A stretch of DNA of 64,000 bases from Pseudomonadota bacterium (GCA_023423895.1 JAFAER010000024.1:1-64000); one strand, 5' to 3'. Positions 24,880 to 33,247 are shown, counted from the first letter of the stretch. Notes: generated by a model from the sequence alone, not told the origin. A program made the numbers and translations.

Positions 24880-24971
24880 AGGCTCGGGAATGCGCGCGGT
24901 TTCGTGCGGTGCAGCATCGGCTCCGCGGGGCAGGGACCGCTAGCAGCCTTGAAACCTCGACGCCGGCGTCA

Positions 24972-24987
24972 TGTTGCGGTGCAACAA
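24972..24987. promoter_or_regulatory. Candidate PhaR operator at phasin promoter
   Basis: TGTTGCGGTGCAACAA matches the phaR operator at 24157 except at the spacer and the first base. It lies directly upstream of the TTGACG -35 candidate of the phasin gene. A weaker half-copy (TGCGGCGCAACA, 25038-25049) lies between the promoter and the gene. Confidence 0.65.
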
Positions 24988-24993
24988 ATCGCC

Positions 24994-25022
24994 TTGACGA
25001 GCTTGTGCTGCGTACCTAAGGT
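24994..25022 (+). promoter_or_regulatory. Candidate sigma-70 promoter of the phasin gene
   Basis: TTGACG (24994-24999), a 17-bp spacer and TAAGGT (25017-25022). It is flanked by PhaR-type palindromes on both sides, which suits repression by steric block. Confidence 0.45.
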
Positions 25023-25087
25023 CCGCGCTGTCGATGGTGCGGCGCAACATGCGCGGGACGTCGGCATTCACTCGTAGGAGGTTTCCG

Positions 25088-25363
25088 ATGAAGTTTGATC
25101 CGTTCGCGCAGTGGGGCAAGGTCTTCGAGACGTGGCAGAAGCTGACCGACGACTCGATCGCCCGTGCGACGGCTTTTTACGCTGAGGTCGAGAAGGCCGA
25201 GGCGAAGCGGCTCGAGCGCGCCGAGAGCGTGATCGAGGAGATGGCGAAGATGCAGAAGGAGACGCTCGCGTACACGGCGCAGCTCAACGCCGAGATGCGC
25301 AAGGTCTCGCTCGAGGCCTTCCAGAAGGCCACTGCGCTCGCAGCCGCGAACACCGCGGTCTGA
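25088..25363 (+). CDS. Phasin-like PHA granule protein
   Basis: A 91-residue protein. ATG 25088 has AGGAGG about 7 nt upstream, a strong ribosome-binding site that suits a highly expressed protein. It begins MKFDPFAQWGKVFETWQKL and is one long amphipathic helix with Glu/Lys/Ala-rich heptads, ending without a tail. This is short for a phasin, but composition, strong translation signal and its own PhaR-type operator fit a granule-coat protein. Confidence 0.75.
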   Translation: MKFDPFAQWGKVFETWQKLTDDSIARATAFYAEVEKAEAKRLERAESVIEEMAKMQKETLAYTAQLNAEMRKVSLEAFQKATALAAANTAV

Positions 25364-25703
25364 GCCGAGCGCGAGGGCTGACTTCGGCCGTCGTCGGTGG
25401 CGCCGTGCGAGAGGTCCGGCCCATGCATCCATCTTGGCTCGAGAGGCACCGCAACGGGCCTCCATTCCGACCGGCGGAGGGGATGATGACTGCTCACATG
25501 AAGCTCGGCATCTGACCGCGCCGAGTCGACACGTGCGTCCTCCCGTGTCTGCCAAACAGAAGGACAAAGGGTGTTCGACGTCGGACGCAACGCGACCGAC
25601 GTGAACGGAGTCGCGACCGCCCGCGTGCTCGTGCCTCGGAGCAGGCTCGGGCACGCGGCGCTCGCGGCTCGATCCCTCGCTCACGACAGAAAGAACGAGA
25701 GAC
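25364..25703. other. Intergenic stretch, nothing recognised
   Basis: About 340 bp between the phasin and reductase genes. No PhaR-type palindrome, hairpin or plausible small gene was found. Confidence 0.5.
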
Positions 25704-26450
25704 ATGAAGCTCGACGAACTCAAGATCATCGTCACGGGAGCTGCGTCCGGCATGGGCGCTCACTTCGCACGCCGTCTTCACGAGAGCGGTGCGAAGGTCG
25801 CCGCGGGCGACGTCAACGAAGCCCTGCTCGCGGAGCTGCCGCCTGGCATCGCGCGCCGGAGGCTCGACGTCTCGAAGGAGGAGGACGTGGCCTCGTTCAT
25901 CGAATGGGCGCACGCGGAGCTCGGCGGGCTGAACGGGCTCGTCAACAACGCCGGCATCCTTCGCGACGGCCTTCTCGTGAAACAAGACCGCGAGACGAAG
26001 GCCATCAAGCGGCTCACGATCGACGAGTGGAACGCGGTCATCGGCGTGAACCTGACGGGCGCGACGATGATGGTCCGCGAGGTCGCTGCGAAGATGATCG
26101 AGACCGGCACGAAACCCGGCGTCTTCGTGAACATGTCTTCGATCTCGCGTCATGGCAACCGCGGTCAGTCGAACTACGTCGCTGCCAAGGCTGCTCTTGC
26201 CGCGAACACGGTCACGTGGGCGCGAGAGCTCGCGCCGTATGGCATTCGTGTGGCGGCCATCGCGCCGGGAATGGTCGAGACCCCGATGACGCGCGGGATG
26301 AACCAGAAGGCACGCGACGCCGTCGTCGCCCAGATCCCCGTCGGCCGCATCGGGACGCCGGAAGATCTCTGGGTCGCCCTTCGCTTTGCGCTCGAGTGCG
26401 ACTACTTCAACGCGCGCACGGTCGACGTCGACGGCGGCCACTCGTTCTGA
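25704..26450 (+). CDS. Short-chain dehydrogenase/reductase, probable acetoacetyl-CoA reductase type
   Basis: A 248-residue classical SDR. The Rossmann motif is TGAASGMGAHFA (residues 11-22), followed by NNAG and the catalytic SSIS ... YVAAK Ser-Tyr-Lys set, then the PG motif in IAPGMVETPM. The C-terminus VDGGHSF is typical. The location beside phasin and phaR suggests the NADPH-dependent reduction of acetoacetyl-CoA (PhaB role). The sequence alone cannot separate this from 3-oxoacyl-ACP reductase or another SDR. There is an insertion of about 10 residues (VKQDRETKAIKRLT) after NNAGILRDG. Confidence 0.88.
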   Translation: MKLDELKIIVTGAASGMGAHFARRLHESGAKVAAGDVNEALLAELPPGIARRRLDVSKEEDVASFIEWAHAELGGLNGLVNNAGILRDGLLVKQDRETKAIKRLTIDEWNAVIGVNLTGATMMVREVAAKMIETGTKPGVFVNMSSISRHGNRGQSNYVAAKAALAANTVTWARELAPYGIRVAAIAPGMVETPMTRGMNQKARDAVVAQIPVGRIGTPEDLWVALRFALECDYFNARTVDVDGGHSF

Positions 26451-26502
26451 CCGACGTTTGGGGGGGGGCGACTGCCGACGGCCGACGGCCCCGTGATCGC
26501 GA

Positions 26503-26907
26503 TCAGCCCGCGAGCCTCGCTGGCTTGGCGCTCTGCATCGCGGGGCGCTCGGGGGCGCTCCCTTTCCACCACCGCACTCCACGGAAGGAGGCTTCGTCCT
26601 GGGCGACGGCGACGCCGTCGATCGCGAAGTCATCGCTCCGTGGGTCGCGTGACAGGTCGCAGACGACCGCGTCCACCGTCGCTCCGCGGAGCGGGACGCG
26701 CGTGACCTTGAGACAGATGCCCGAATCGCGCGGCGAAGGGACCGGGATCGTCGGCCTCTCGCTCGTCCTCGATGCGTCATCCAGCAGCTCCCCCTCGATA
26801 CCAAGAGCATGCATGCGGCGGCAGTCTGCAAGCGAGGTGCCGCTCGGTGGTGCATGACCGGCGCGGGCCAAACGCGCCGAAAGACGCTGGGATCGCTCGA
26901 GATCCAT
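26503..26907 (-). CDS. Hypothetical protein
   Basis: A 134-residue protein from ATG 26907. It opens with an amphipathic helix (MDLERSQRLSARLARAGHAP) and ends in a beta-rich segment (TRVPLRGATVDAVVCDLSRD, VAQDEASFRGVRWWKG) that faintly recalls a PilZ-like barrel, without the PilZ RxxxR or DxSxxG signatures. No signal or membrane segment. The gene faces the small operon at 27100 across a promoter region packed with GTAACG motifs, so the two sides may share regulation. Not recognised; codon composition is coding-like. Confidence 0.5.
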   Translation of the reverse strand: MDLERSQRLSARLARAGHAPPSGTSLADCRRMHALGIEGELLDDASRTSERPTIPVPSPRDSGICLKVTRVPLRGATVDAVVCDLSRDPRSDDFAIDGVAVAQDEASFRGVRWWKGSAPERPAMQSAKPARLAG

Positions 26908-26965
26908 CGTGATCGCAGTGACGCGTATCGCTGTGCCATCCGTCCGTCCGTTCACGATCCGTGGC

Positions 26966-27030
26966 GTAACGACCGACCGTAACGTTACGGTCGCGGCTGC
27001 CGATCGTTACGGTCTCGTTGCGGTCGTTAC
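26966..27030. promoter_or_regulatory. Operator-like array of GTAACG motifs with 18-bp palindrome
   Basis: Five GTAACG/CGTTAC cores lie in 65 bp between divergent genes. The centre is the perfect palindrome GACCGTAACGTTACGGTC (26975-26992). A further CGTTACGGTC lies at 27005-27014, and outer GTAACGACC (26966-26974) and GGTCGTTAC (27022-27030) are inverted copies. Such nested symmetry is typical of a cooperative repressor site. The likely regulator is one of the adjacent small proteins, but this is inference. Confidence 0.65.
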
Positions 27031-27099
27031 GCTCGTCGTCGCGCAACGGCCCGCGCGTTCTTCGACTATAGGGGTAGGGATATTGCTGGAGCCCATGTC

Positions 27100-27267
27100 G
27101 TGACCCCGGACGAAGAGTTCGTCGCCTTCTTCCTTGCACTGCCGAAAGCGCGACGGCGCGAATACGACGTGCTCGTCGAGCTCGATCGGCGCTTCGGCGA
27201 GGACGTCGAGGCCGAGCTCCGGAGCCAGGAGCACGGCAACTCCGACGACCGGCGAGGGAGCTCGTGA
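27100..27267 (+). CDS. Small protein, first gene of a two-gene operon
   Basis: A 55-residue protein from GTG 27100, with GGAG 8 nt upstream. The sequence VTPDEEFVAFFLALPKARRR is followed by an acidic helix and a charged tail. It has no signal or membrane segment. A -10-like TATAGG lies at 27067-27072, just downstream of the GTAACG array. Its stop overlaps the GTG start of the next gene (GTGA), so the pair is translationally coupled. Size, charge and pairing are like an antitoxin, but I do not recognise a DNA-binding domain and the role is open. Confidence 0.55.
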   Translation: MTPDEEFVAFFLALPKARRREYDVLVELDRRFGEDVEAELRSQEHGNSDDRRGSS

Positions 27268-27635
27268 GCTGGCTCGCGGAACCGGAGGCGTTCCTTCGGG
27301 CCTACCCGCGGATCGCTGCGGAGCTCGGCCTGGAGCCGAAGGCGAGCGAGACCGCGGTCCGGATCGCGCTCCGCGAAGCCGATCACCTCGCCGACGACGT
27401 CTATGACATCCCCGGCGCGCTGCTGTTCGCGCTCGGCCGAACGCCTCGCTGCTTCTCCGCCTTTCGTGCGATGAGCGTCCTCGTCGTCGACTGGCAGACG
27501 AAGACGCTCGGGTTCCGGCTCGAGGCCACACCGACGGAGCTCGCGAGCGTGCTCGTGAAGGTCGCGCACCGCGCGATGACCTACGAGGACGTTCGTGCGT
27601 GGGTGGCCGAGCGACTGCTTCCGTTCGGCGGCTGA
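27264..27635 (+). CDS. Doc/Fic-like protein lacking the catalytic motif
   Basis: A 123-residue protein starting at GTG 27264, overlapping the upstream stop. The spacing of helices from YDIPGALLFALG to VRAWVAERL follows the Doc toxin (DLFEVSATYLVATA ... VADTLRRL) over about 70 residues, including LASVLVKVAHRAMTYEDV at the end. Where Doc/Fic has the HxFxDxNKR loop, this protein has TPRCFSAFR: the His, acidic residue and Asn are gone and only the last Arg remains. The match is by eye and could be coincidence. If real, it is a catalytically dead or re-purposed member paired with a small upstream partner. Confidence 0.55.
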   Translation: MSWLAEPEAFLRAYPRIAAELGLEPKASETAVRIALREADHLADDVYDIPGALLFALGRTPRCFSAFRAMSVLVVDWQTKTLGFRLEATPTELASVLVKVAHRAMTYEDVRAWVAERLLPFGG

Positions 27636-27824
27636 TCGATCGGGGCGCTGCTCGTGCTCGTCCTGGTGCTCGTTACCCCCGAGACGCGGGGCTCGCGCGG
27701 GCTCAGGACCCCGCATGGGCAACGGGAACCCTGCGGAAGGTCACTGCTGGCCGGGCCCGTCGAGACGAAACTCGCGCATGACGATTCGCGTCATCGTGAC
27801 GCGTGCTGGATCCAAAATAGTCCA

Positions 27825-27836
27825 TACGAATTCGTA
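27825..27836. promoter_or_regulatory. 12-bp perfect palindrome upstream of lipoprotein gene
   Basis: TACGAATTCGTA, 25 bp before the first possible start of the gene at 27862/27880, in a locally AT-richer stretch. It is a possible operator; no regulator is implicated. Confidence 0.3.
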
Positions 27837-27879
27837 GGTTGCGGCTTGCATCACTCAGGCGATGGGTCAGCATACCTAC

Positions 27880-28566
27880 ATGCGCTCCTTTCGCTCTGCG
27901 CGGTGCATCGCCGCTCTCGCCACGACCATCGTCGGGATCGCCTTGATCGGGTGCTCGACGGACAACGGCGAGCCGGCCGACCCGGTCGAGACGCCGGCCG
28001 AGACGACGCCGGACCGGAAAGAGCAGAAGTCGAGCGACACCGACCCGCCCGAGTTCGACGCCGACTTCGACGACGCGGGACCCGGCCCGAGCGACGAAGA
28101 CCCGTCGCCTCCGGACGGAGATCAGTGCATCGACAAGGACGATCCCGGCAGCGCCGAGAACGTCGCGAAGGTGCTTACCGCGATCGACGACTGCGACGAG
28201 AACTACAAGACGGTCAGCGGCGTCGCGAACGGCGCGGTCGACGTCGACTTCTACAAGTTGTCGGCTACCGACAAGAGTTTCTGTGTCGTCCAGGCCGACT
28301 TCGAGGGGCAGACCGCCGGCACCGAGCTGTGTGTCTACGCCCGCTGCAAGAACTCCACGGTCGATGCCGTCACCGGCTGCGAGCAGGGCGTGGCGAACAC
28401 GAGCGACATCGGGATGAAGGGCTGCTGCGCGGCGGCGCCCGGACGGGCGGTCCCGAAGTGGGACTGCGACGGCATCACAGACGACGACTCCGCCGACTTC
28501 TTCTTCCGGGTGAAGCAGATCAACGGCGACAAGTGCCTGCCGTACAAGCTGCGCTATCGATTCTGA
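27880..28566 (+). CDS. Secreted lipoprotein, unknown function
   Basis: A 228-residue lipoprotein from ATG 27880 (ATG 27862 in frame adds six residues). The signal ends in the lipobox ALIGC. A strongly acidic Asp/Pro/Glu linker (about residues 25-80) leads to a domain with eight or more Cys (QCIDKDD, DDCDEN, SFCVVQ, LCVYARCKN, GCEQG, KGCCAA, KWDCDG, KCLPYK). VDVDFYKLSATDKSFCVVQ resembles the bacterial pre-peptidase C-terminal beta-sandwich found in secreted proteins, but weakly. The product is extracellular or outer-membrane attached; the role is unknown. Confidence 0.75.
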   Translation: MRSFRSARCIAALATTIVGIALIGCSTDNGEPADPVETPAETTPDRKEQKSSDTDPPEFDADFDDAGPGPSDEDPSPPDGDQCIDKDDPGSAENVAKVLTAIDDCDENYKTVSGVANGAVDVDFYKLSATDKSFCVVQADFEGQTAGTELCVYARCKNSTVDAVTGCEQGVANTSDIGMKGCCAAAPGRAVPKWDCDGITDDDSADFFFRVKQINGDKCLPYKLRYRF

Positions 28567-28662
28567 CGCCCGGGAAGGGCGACGCGAGAAGTGACGTATC
28601 AGCCAGCATCGACAGCTGGCTCTGAAGTGGAATGGGGGTCGACGCCGTTCCGAGCACCCGTG

Positions 28663-29463
28663 ATGCCCCTTGCCCGCAAGCTCCTCGTGTCCGCTCTCGC
28701 GATCGCGCCGGTGACGGCGCACGTCGCCTGCGCGGTGAGCAACGGTGACGCCGATCCTCCGGAGGTGCGTGACGCGGGCGCGCTCGAGGCGAGCAGGACA
28801 GCACGTGCCGACGCGGCCGATGAGGAGGAGGACACCGGCACACGCGACGGCGCGCGCGATGCGAACAGCGACGCCGCGCCGGACTCCGAGAGCCCCGTGG
28901 AGGCCGTCGTCGAGATCAACGAGATCTACGTCGACATCGACGGTCTCGGCGACGGCGCCGAGTTCGTCGAGCTGCGCGCGGACCCGGGCACGGCGGTCGA
29001 CGATCTCCGGCTGCGGATCCTGGATGCGAGCGGGACCATCAAGTACACGGTCACGGTCGCCGACCCGGGGAAGAAGGTCGGCGCGTCCGGCTTGTGGGTC
29101 GTCGGCGGGAACCAGACGTTCAAGCTCGGTGTGCCCGACCGCGTCGATCAGGCGATCGCGCTCGCCAACTGGGGGGTGCCGACGAGCCGCGGCGCAGTCC
29201 AGCTCGTACGCGGGAATGCGATCGTCGACGTCGTGAGTTGGGCGCAGGAGCCAGAGCCTGCGCCGATCCCGGCGCCATCGACGTTGCCGGCCGAGACGGG
29301 CGAAGGGACTGCGGCGGCTCGGGTGCCGACGATCAGGAAGACCGCAGGGACCCCGGCTCACTCGTTCGGGCGCCGAGAGGGGACGCCGGACACGGATGAC
29401 AATGAGGCGGACTTCTGCTCGATGATCGCGTCACCGGGATACGGACAGAAGGGCTGCGACTGA
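28663..29463 (+). CDS. Lamin-tail-domain lipoprotein
   Basis: A 266-residue secreted protein from ATG 28663. The signal segment LLVSALAIAPVTAHVAC ends in a lipobox-like VAC. An acidic Asp/Ala/Glu linker follows (about residues 30-80). The domain from VVEINEIYVDIDGLGDGAEFVEL through LWVVGGNQTFKLG and GAVQLVRGNAIVDVVSW fits the lamin-tail (LTD) Ig-like beta-sandwich common on bacterial surface proteins. The tail is Pro-rich with TPAHSFGRREGTPDTDDNEA, the usual LTD ending (SxGRxxDGxDTDxN). The ligand is unknown. Confidence 0.82.
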   Translation: MPLARKLLVSALAIAPVTAHVACAVSNGDADPPEVRDAGALEASRTARADAADEEEDTGTRDGARDANSDAAPDSESPVEAVVEINEIYVDIDGLGDGAEFVELRADPGTAVDDLRLRILDASGTIKYTVTVADPGKKVGASGLWVVGGNQTFKLGVPDRVDQAIALANWGVPTSRGAVQLVRGNAIVDVVSWAQEPEPAPIPAPSTLPAETGEGTAAARVPTIRKTAGTPAHSFGRREGTPDTDDNEADFCSMIASPGYGQKGCD

Positions 29464-29499
29464 CACGCGCCGAGCCGGTGCCGGGGGCGAGCGTTCGAT

Positions 29500-31134
29500 T
29501 CACGGGCGGTCGTCGAGCGAGACGGTCACCGTGGTGCCTGGCATCTGCGCCGAAGAGCGGCGCCTCCGCTTCGGGGGCTCGTTTCGCTCACGACCCTCGC
29601 CGACCGCGCGCTCCCACCAGGCACATGCGTCCGCGCGCGACCATGTAGCTACGTTGCACGCAGCGAGCTTCTCGGCGAGCTCGTAGGCCGTCCTCGGTCG
29701 GTCGTCCGGCTTCTTCTCGAGGCAGGCGAGCACCACGCGCTCGAGCTCGGGAGGAATGTCGGCGCGTTTCTTCGAGGGTGGGACGGGCGGCTGGTGGAGA
29801 TGCGCGCTGCAGATCTCGACGAGGTTCGTTCCGTCGAAGGCCCGCTCTCCGGTGAGCAGGTAGTACGCGATGATCCCGAGCGCGTAGAGATCGGTTCGTC
29901 CGTCGACGCTCTCCGGATCGAGGATCGCCTCGGGCGCCATGAAGTGCGGCGTACCCAGGACCGCGTCGATGCTGGACGTCGTCAGCCTGGTCGCGGCCTT
30001 CTGCTCCTTGACGAGCCCGAAGTCGAGGACCTTGACGACGTCCTTCTGCCCGCCGCGTTCCGTGAGCATCACGTTGGCGGGCTTGATGTCGCGGTGAACG
30101 AGGCCGGCCGCATGCGCCTCTTCGAGCGCTCCGCAGATCTGGAGGAGCAAATGAACGACGCGCGCGGGCGGCTGCGGGCCGTGCGTCTCGACGAGATCAT
30201 CGAGCGTGATCCCTTCGAGGTACTCCATCGCGTAGTAGAAGACGCCGTCCGGCGTGCGCCCGTAGTCGAAGACGGCGATCGTGTTGGGATGCGTGAGGCG
30301 CGCGGTGAGCTGGACCTCGCGTTCGAAGCGCTCGGCGGCGTGCCCGGTCGTCCCGGTGAGCAGCTTGATCGCCGTCGGGCGGCGCAGCATCGCGTGGCTC
30401 GCGCGGTAGACGACGCCCATCCCGCCTTCGCCGATCTTGGTCTCGAGCAGATACTGCCCGAGCCGCATCGCTTTTCGGACCTCCTGATGGAGGCCGTAGA
30501 TGACGTACGAGATCGTGCTGGTGCACACGATCCCGAGCGTCGCCCAGATCGCGACGTAAACCGGCGGCGCGAGCCGCAACATGTCTTCCGGAGCGATGTG
30601 GCTCGCCACGTCCGAATGGGCGTACATCGCGTAGGTCGCGGGCACGAGCGGGAGGAAGCTCGCCGAGCCGATCGCGGCCGTGCGCCAGGTCGTGGACGGA
30701 ACGAACGCGGTCCGGGTGACGAGCGTATAGGAGACCGCCAGCGCGCCCGTGAGCTCGGGCCGCCAGAGTGGGTGCTGGCACGTCGCCATGAGCTCCCATC
30801 CCCAGCAGATCGCGAGGGTGGCGAGGACGTCGACGGCGTCGAGCGCGTCGATGCTCCACTTGCGTGCGCGGACGAGCGCCCACGCGGTCAGCGCGACCGC
30901 CGTCGTCGAGAGCTGCGTGATGCTGACGATGCTCGTGAAGTGTCCGCTCAGCGGTCCACGTCCGAACAGCGGATGGGCGACGACCGAGGCGATCCAGAAG
31001 CCGAACGCCAGCGCGAACACGAGGAGCAGCGTCAGCGCAAGCCGCCGCTGGAAGTGCTCTCGCTCTCCTTCGTTCGCGATCGGCGCGCGAAGAAGGGAGG
31101 TGCGGCTCGGCCCGGCCGGCAACATGACCCGCAC
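29500..31134 (-). CDS. Membrane-anchored Ser/Thr protein kinase
   Basis: A 544-residue protein. The N-terminal 215 residues contain five or six hydrophobic segments (about 33-53, 67-90, 100-118, 155-172, 190-213). A Hanks-type kinase domain begins at residue 225 with GEGGMGVVYRA (Gly loop), Lys257, Glu273, the catalytic loop HRDIKPAN (347-354), DFG (371-373) and APE, so it should be active. A short Arg-rich tail follows. Most bacterial kinases have the kinase first and a membrane anchor last; here a multi-pass module precedes the kinase, as in a subset of myxobacterial kinases. It could sense a membrane signal. Confidence 0.92.
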   Translation of the reverse strand: MRVMLPAGPSRTSLLRAPIANEGEREHFQRRLALTLLLVFALAFGFWIASVVAHPLFGRGPLSGHFTSIVSITQLSTTAVALTAWALVRARKWSIDALDAVDVLATLAICWGWELMATCQHPLWRPELTGALAVSYTLVTRTAFVPSTTWRTAAIGSASFLPLVPATYAMYAHSDVASHIAPEDMLRLAPPVYVAIWATLGIVCTSTISYVIYGLHQEVRKAMRLGQYLLETKIGEGGMGVVYRASHAMLRRPTAIKLLTGTTGHAAERFEREVQLTARLTHPNTIAVFDYGRTPDGVFYYAMEYLEGITLDDLVETHGPQPPARVVHLLLQICGALEEAHAAGLVHRDIKPANVMLTERGGQKDVVKVLDFGLVKEQKAATRLTTSSIDAVLGTPHFMAPEAILDPESVDGRTDLYALGIIAYYLLTGERAFDGTNLVEICSAHLHQPPVPPSKKRADIPPELERVVLACLEKKPDDRPRTAYELAEKLAACNVATWSRADACAWWERAVGEGRERNEPPKRRRRSSAQMPGTTVTVSLDDRP

Positions 31135-31238
31135 TACATAGTGGCGATCGGCCGCGTTGTCGCGCGCTCTGTCGTCTCCAGATGCGGTTCTTCCGCCTTC
31201 CGAGCTCGCATCCTAGTTCTCGTCCGTCACGGACTCGA

Positions 31239-32063
31239 TCACGGTCGGCGTGCAGGCGTCGGGAGCGAGCCGCCGCTGCGGACGTATTCGGCCACCGCCT
31301 TCGCGAACGCGCGATCGGCCTTTTCGCACGTCTTCTTCTCGACGGCGGAGGACACGGATGCGCAGGCCTTGTCGAGCGTGTCGTGAGTCGCCTTCACTTT
31401 CGGCGAGCCGAGCAGCGCGCGGCGCGTCGTCTCCTCGAGCCGGCTCCACGGAACGGGCGCAGGCTTCGGCGACGGAGGCCGCCGGGTCGTGAGCTCGCCC
31501 TCCATCACGGAGACGCACGTGCCGTCCCAGCGGAGGACGTCGTAGCTCGCCATCGCGCCGGTCATGACGATGCCGCCGCCGCCACCGCTGGCGCCGTGGC
31601 GCGAGAGGACGATCACCTCCTCGTCGAACGCGAGCTTCGCGCGGTGCGTGAGGCCGCCGGACGCGTTCCATGCTTCGACGTCACCCGCGAGCCAGACGCG
31701 CGTCCACGGCGTCCCCTTCGCGAACATCGTCAATGCGACCTCCGGATAGATGCCTCCGCAGACCTTCTTCGCGAACGTCCCCGGCGGAAGGCAGGCCGTC
31801 GTGTCCTTGAGCGCCTGCTCGCCCACGCACGCCATGGGGATCGCCTCGGGCTCTTCGCTCGTCGACGGCCCGGACGATGCGTCAGCGGCTCCTGTCGGCG
31901 TCGTGATCGCCGCAGACAAGAGCGCCGTCGACCGCGCCTCGTGCTCCTGCACCTGCGCGCTCTGGGGGACCTGAGCCACCTGCGTCACCTGGCCGGCGCA
32001 GCCGACCGTCATCGAGGTCACCAGCACAGCGCCCGTGATCCGCAGAGCCCCCGTCTTCATCAT
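31239..32063 (-). CDS. Secreted lipoprotein, unknown function
   Basis: A 274-residue lipoprotein. ATG 32063 has GGAGA about 8 nt upstream; a second ATG follows at once. The lipobox is TVGCA. After a Gln/Val/Ser linker comes a domain with PMACVGEQALKDTTACLPPG and KVCGGIYPEVALTMFAKGTP, a small beta-rich part (RVWLAGDVEAWNASGGL ... LSRHGASGGGGGIVMTGAMA), and a helical Cys-containing tail. It is divergent from ku across a 200-bp AT-richer region that must hold both promoters. Not recognised. Confidence 0.8.
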   Translation of the reverse strand: MMKTGALRITGAVLVTSMTVGCAGQVTQVAQVPQSAQVQEHEARSTALLSAAITTPTGAADASSGPSTSEEPEAIPMACVGEQALKDTTACLPPGTFAKKVCGGIYPEVALTMFAKGTPWTRVWLAGDVEAWNASGGLTHRAKLAFDEEVIVLSRHGASGGGGGIVMTGAMASYDVLRWDGTCVSVMEGELTTRRPPSPKPAPVPWSRLEETTRRALLGSPKVKATHDTLDKACASVSSAVEKKTCEKADRAFAKAVAEYVRSGGSLPTPARRP

Positions 32064-32263
32064 CCCCGCTCTCCTCGCGTTGCTTCGCGGGGCCTTTCCG
32101 CTGGCCCGTCGCCGCGTTCTCCTACCTCGGATTACATTATCGTCAAGGCGGATTTTTCCCGCATTTCGAGGGTGCCGGAAGCCGCTGCGATTCCGTGGAG
32201 CTGCCCGATCGTCCGCGGGCTTTTTGGACTCCATGAAGATGGATTCACTACGATCGGCCTCCC

Positions 32264-33148
32264 ATGGCAGCTCGCTCGATCGGCTCCGGCACCATCTCCT
32301 TCGGGCTCGTCTCGATCCCGTTCAAGCTCTTCACGGCGACGTCCCCGAAGTCCGTGGGCTTCAACATGCTGCACAAGACGTGTGGCAGCCGGCTGAAGCA
32401 GCAGCTGCTCTGCCCCGTCGACAACGTCGTCGTGGAGCGCTCGGACACGATCCGCGGCTTCGAATACGCGCGCGAGCAGTACGTGAAGTTCACCGACGAA
32501 GAGCTCAAGGCGATGGAGGCCGCGCGCACCGGCATCCTCGAGCTGCAGGAGTTCGTCCCTGCCGAGACGGTGGACTTCCTCTACATCGAGAAGACGTACT
32601 TCCTCGGGCCGGACAAGGGTGGCGACCGCGCGTATTCGCTCCTCGCTCAGGCGCTCGAGCGGAACAACCGGCTCGCCGTCGGACGCTTCGCGCAGCGGGG
32701 CAAGGACAACCTCGTGATCGTCCGGCCCTACAAGAAAGGCCTGATCCTCCACGAGGTGTACTACGCCGACGAGGTCCGCTCCTTCGACGACGTCGAGACG
32801 GGCGGCTCGTTCGAGTTCAAGCCGATCGAGCTCGATCTCGCCGACAAGTTGATCCAGCAGCTCGAGAAAGACCAGTTCGAGCCCGGACGCTTCCGCGACG
32901 AGTGGGCCGACAAGGTGATGCAGGCGGTCGAGAAGAAGGTCGCTGGCGAGGAGCTCGTGACCGCGCCCGAGGCGCCGAAGGCGCAGATCATCGATCTCCT
33001 CGAGGCCCTCAAGCGCTCCGTCGCCGCCGCGGAGGCTGCCCCGGCGAACAGCGAAGCACCTCCGCCCTCGGTCGCGAAGGGCCCGAAGAAGGCCGAGCCG
33101 CGCGCCGCCGAAGAAGCGCCCCGGGCAAAGAGGAAGAAGAGCGGCTGA
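32264..33148 (+). CDS. ku: Non-homologous end-joining protein Ku
   Basis: A 294-residue bacterial Ku homodimer subunit that binds DNA double-strand ends. The core beta-barrel/bridge matches the family throughout: SIGSGTISFGLVSIPFKLFT at the start, VERSDTIRGFEYAREQYVKF, and FRDEWADKVMQAVEKKVAGE near the end of the core. The C-terminus (from about residue 255) is a Lys/Ala/Pro-rich tail, as in many bacterial Ku proteins, which helps DNA binding or ligase recruitment. No LigD is seen in this window, so the ligase partner must be elsewhere. Confidence 0.96.
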   Translation: MAARSIGSGTISFGLVSIPFKLFTATSPKSVGFNMLHKTCGSRLKQQLLCPVDNVVVERSDTIRGFEYAREQYVKFTDEELKAMEAARTGILELQEFVPAETVDFLYIEKTYFLGPDKGGDRAYSLLAQALERNNRLAVGRFAQRGKDNLVIVRPYKKGLILHEVYYADEVRSFDDVETGGSFEFKPIELDLADKLIQQLEKDQFEPGRFRDEWADKVMQAVEKKVAGEELVTAPEAPKAQIIDLLEALKRSVAAAEAAPANSEAPPPSVAKGPKKAEPRAAEEAPRAKRKKSG

Positions 33149-33247
33149 CGTTCGGCGCGTATCGACGGCGAAGGCGGCGAGGAAGCGGGCCGAAAGGCCG
33201 GCGCCCCTCGCCGCGCCGACGTGGCGACGTGCCTAGAGGACGGGAGT

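Noticed and set aside
26460..26468. Run of nine G after the SDR gene
   Set aside because: It lies downstream of the stop, not in a promoter or frame that it would switch; it could also be a base-calling artefact.
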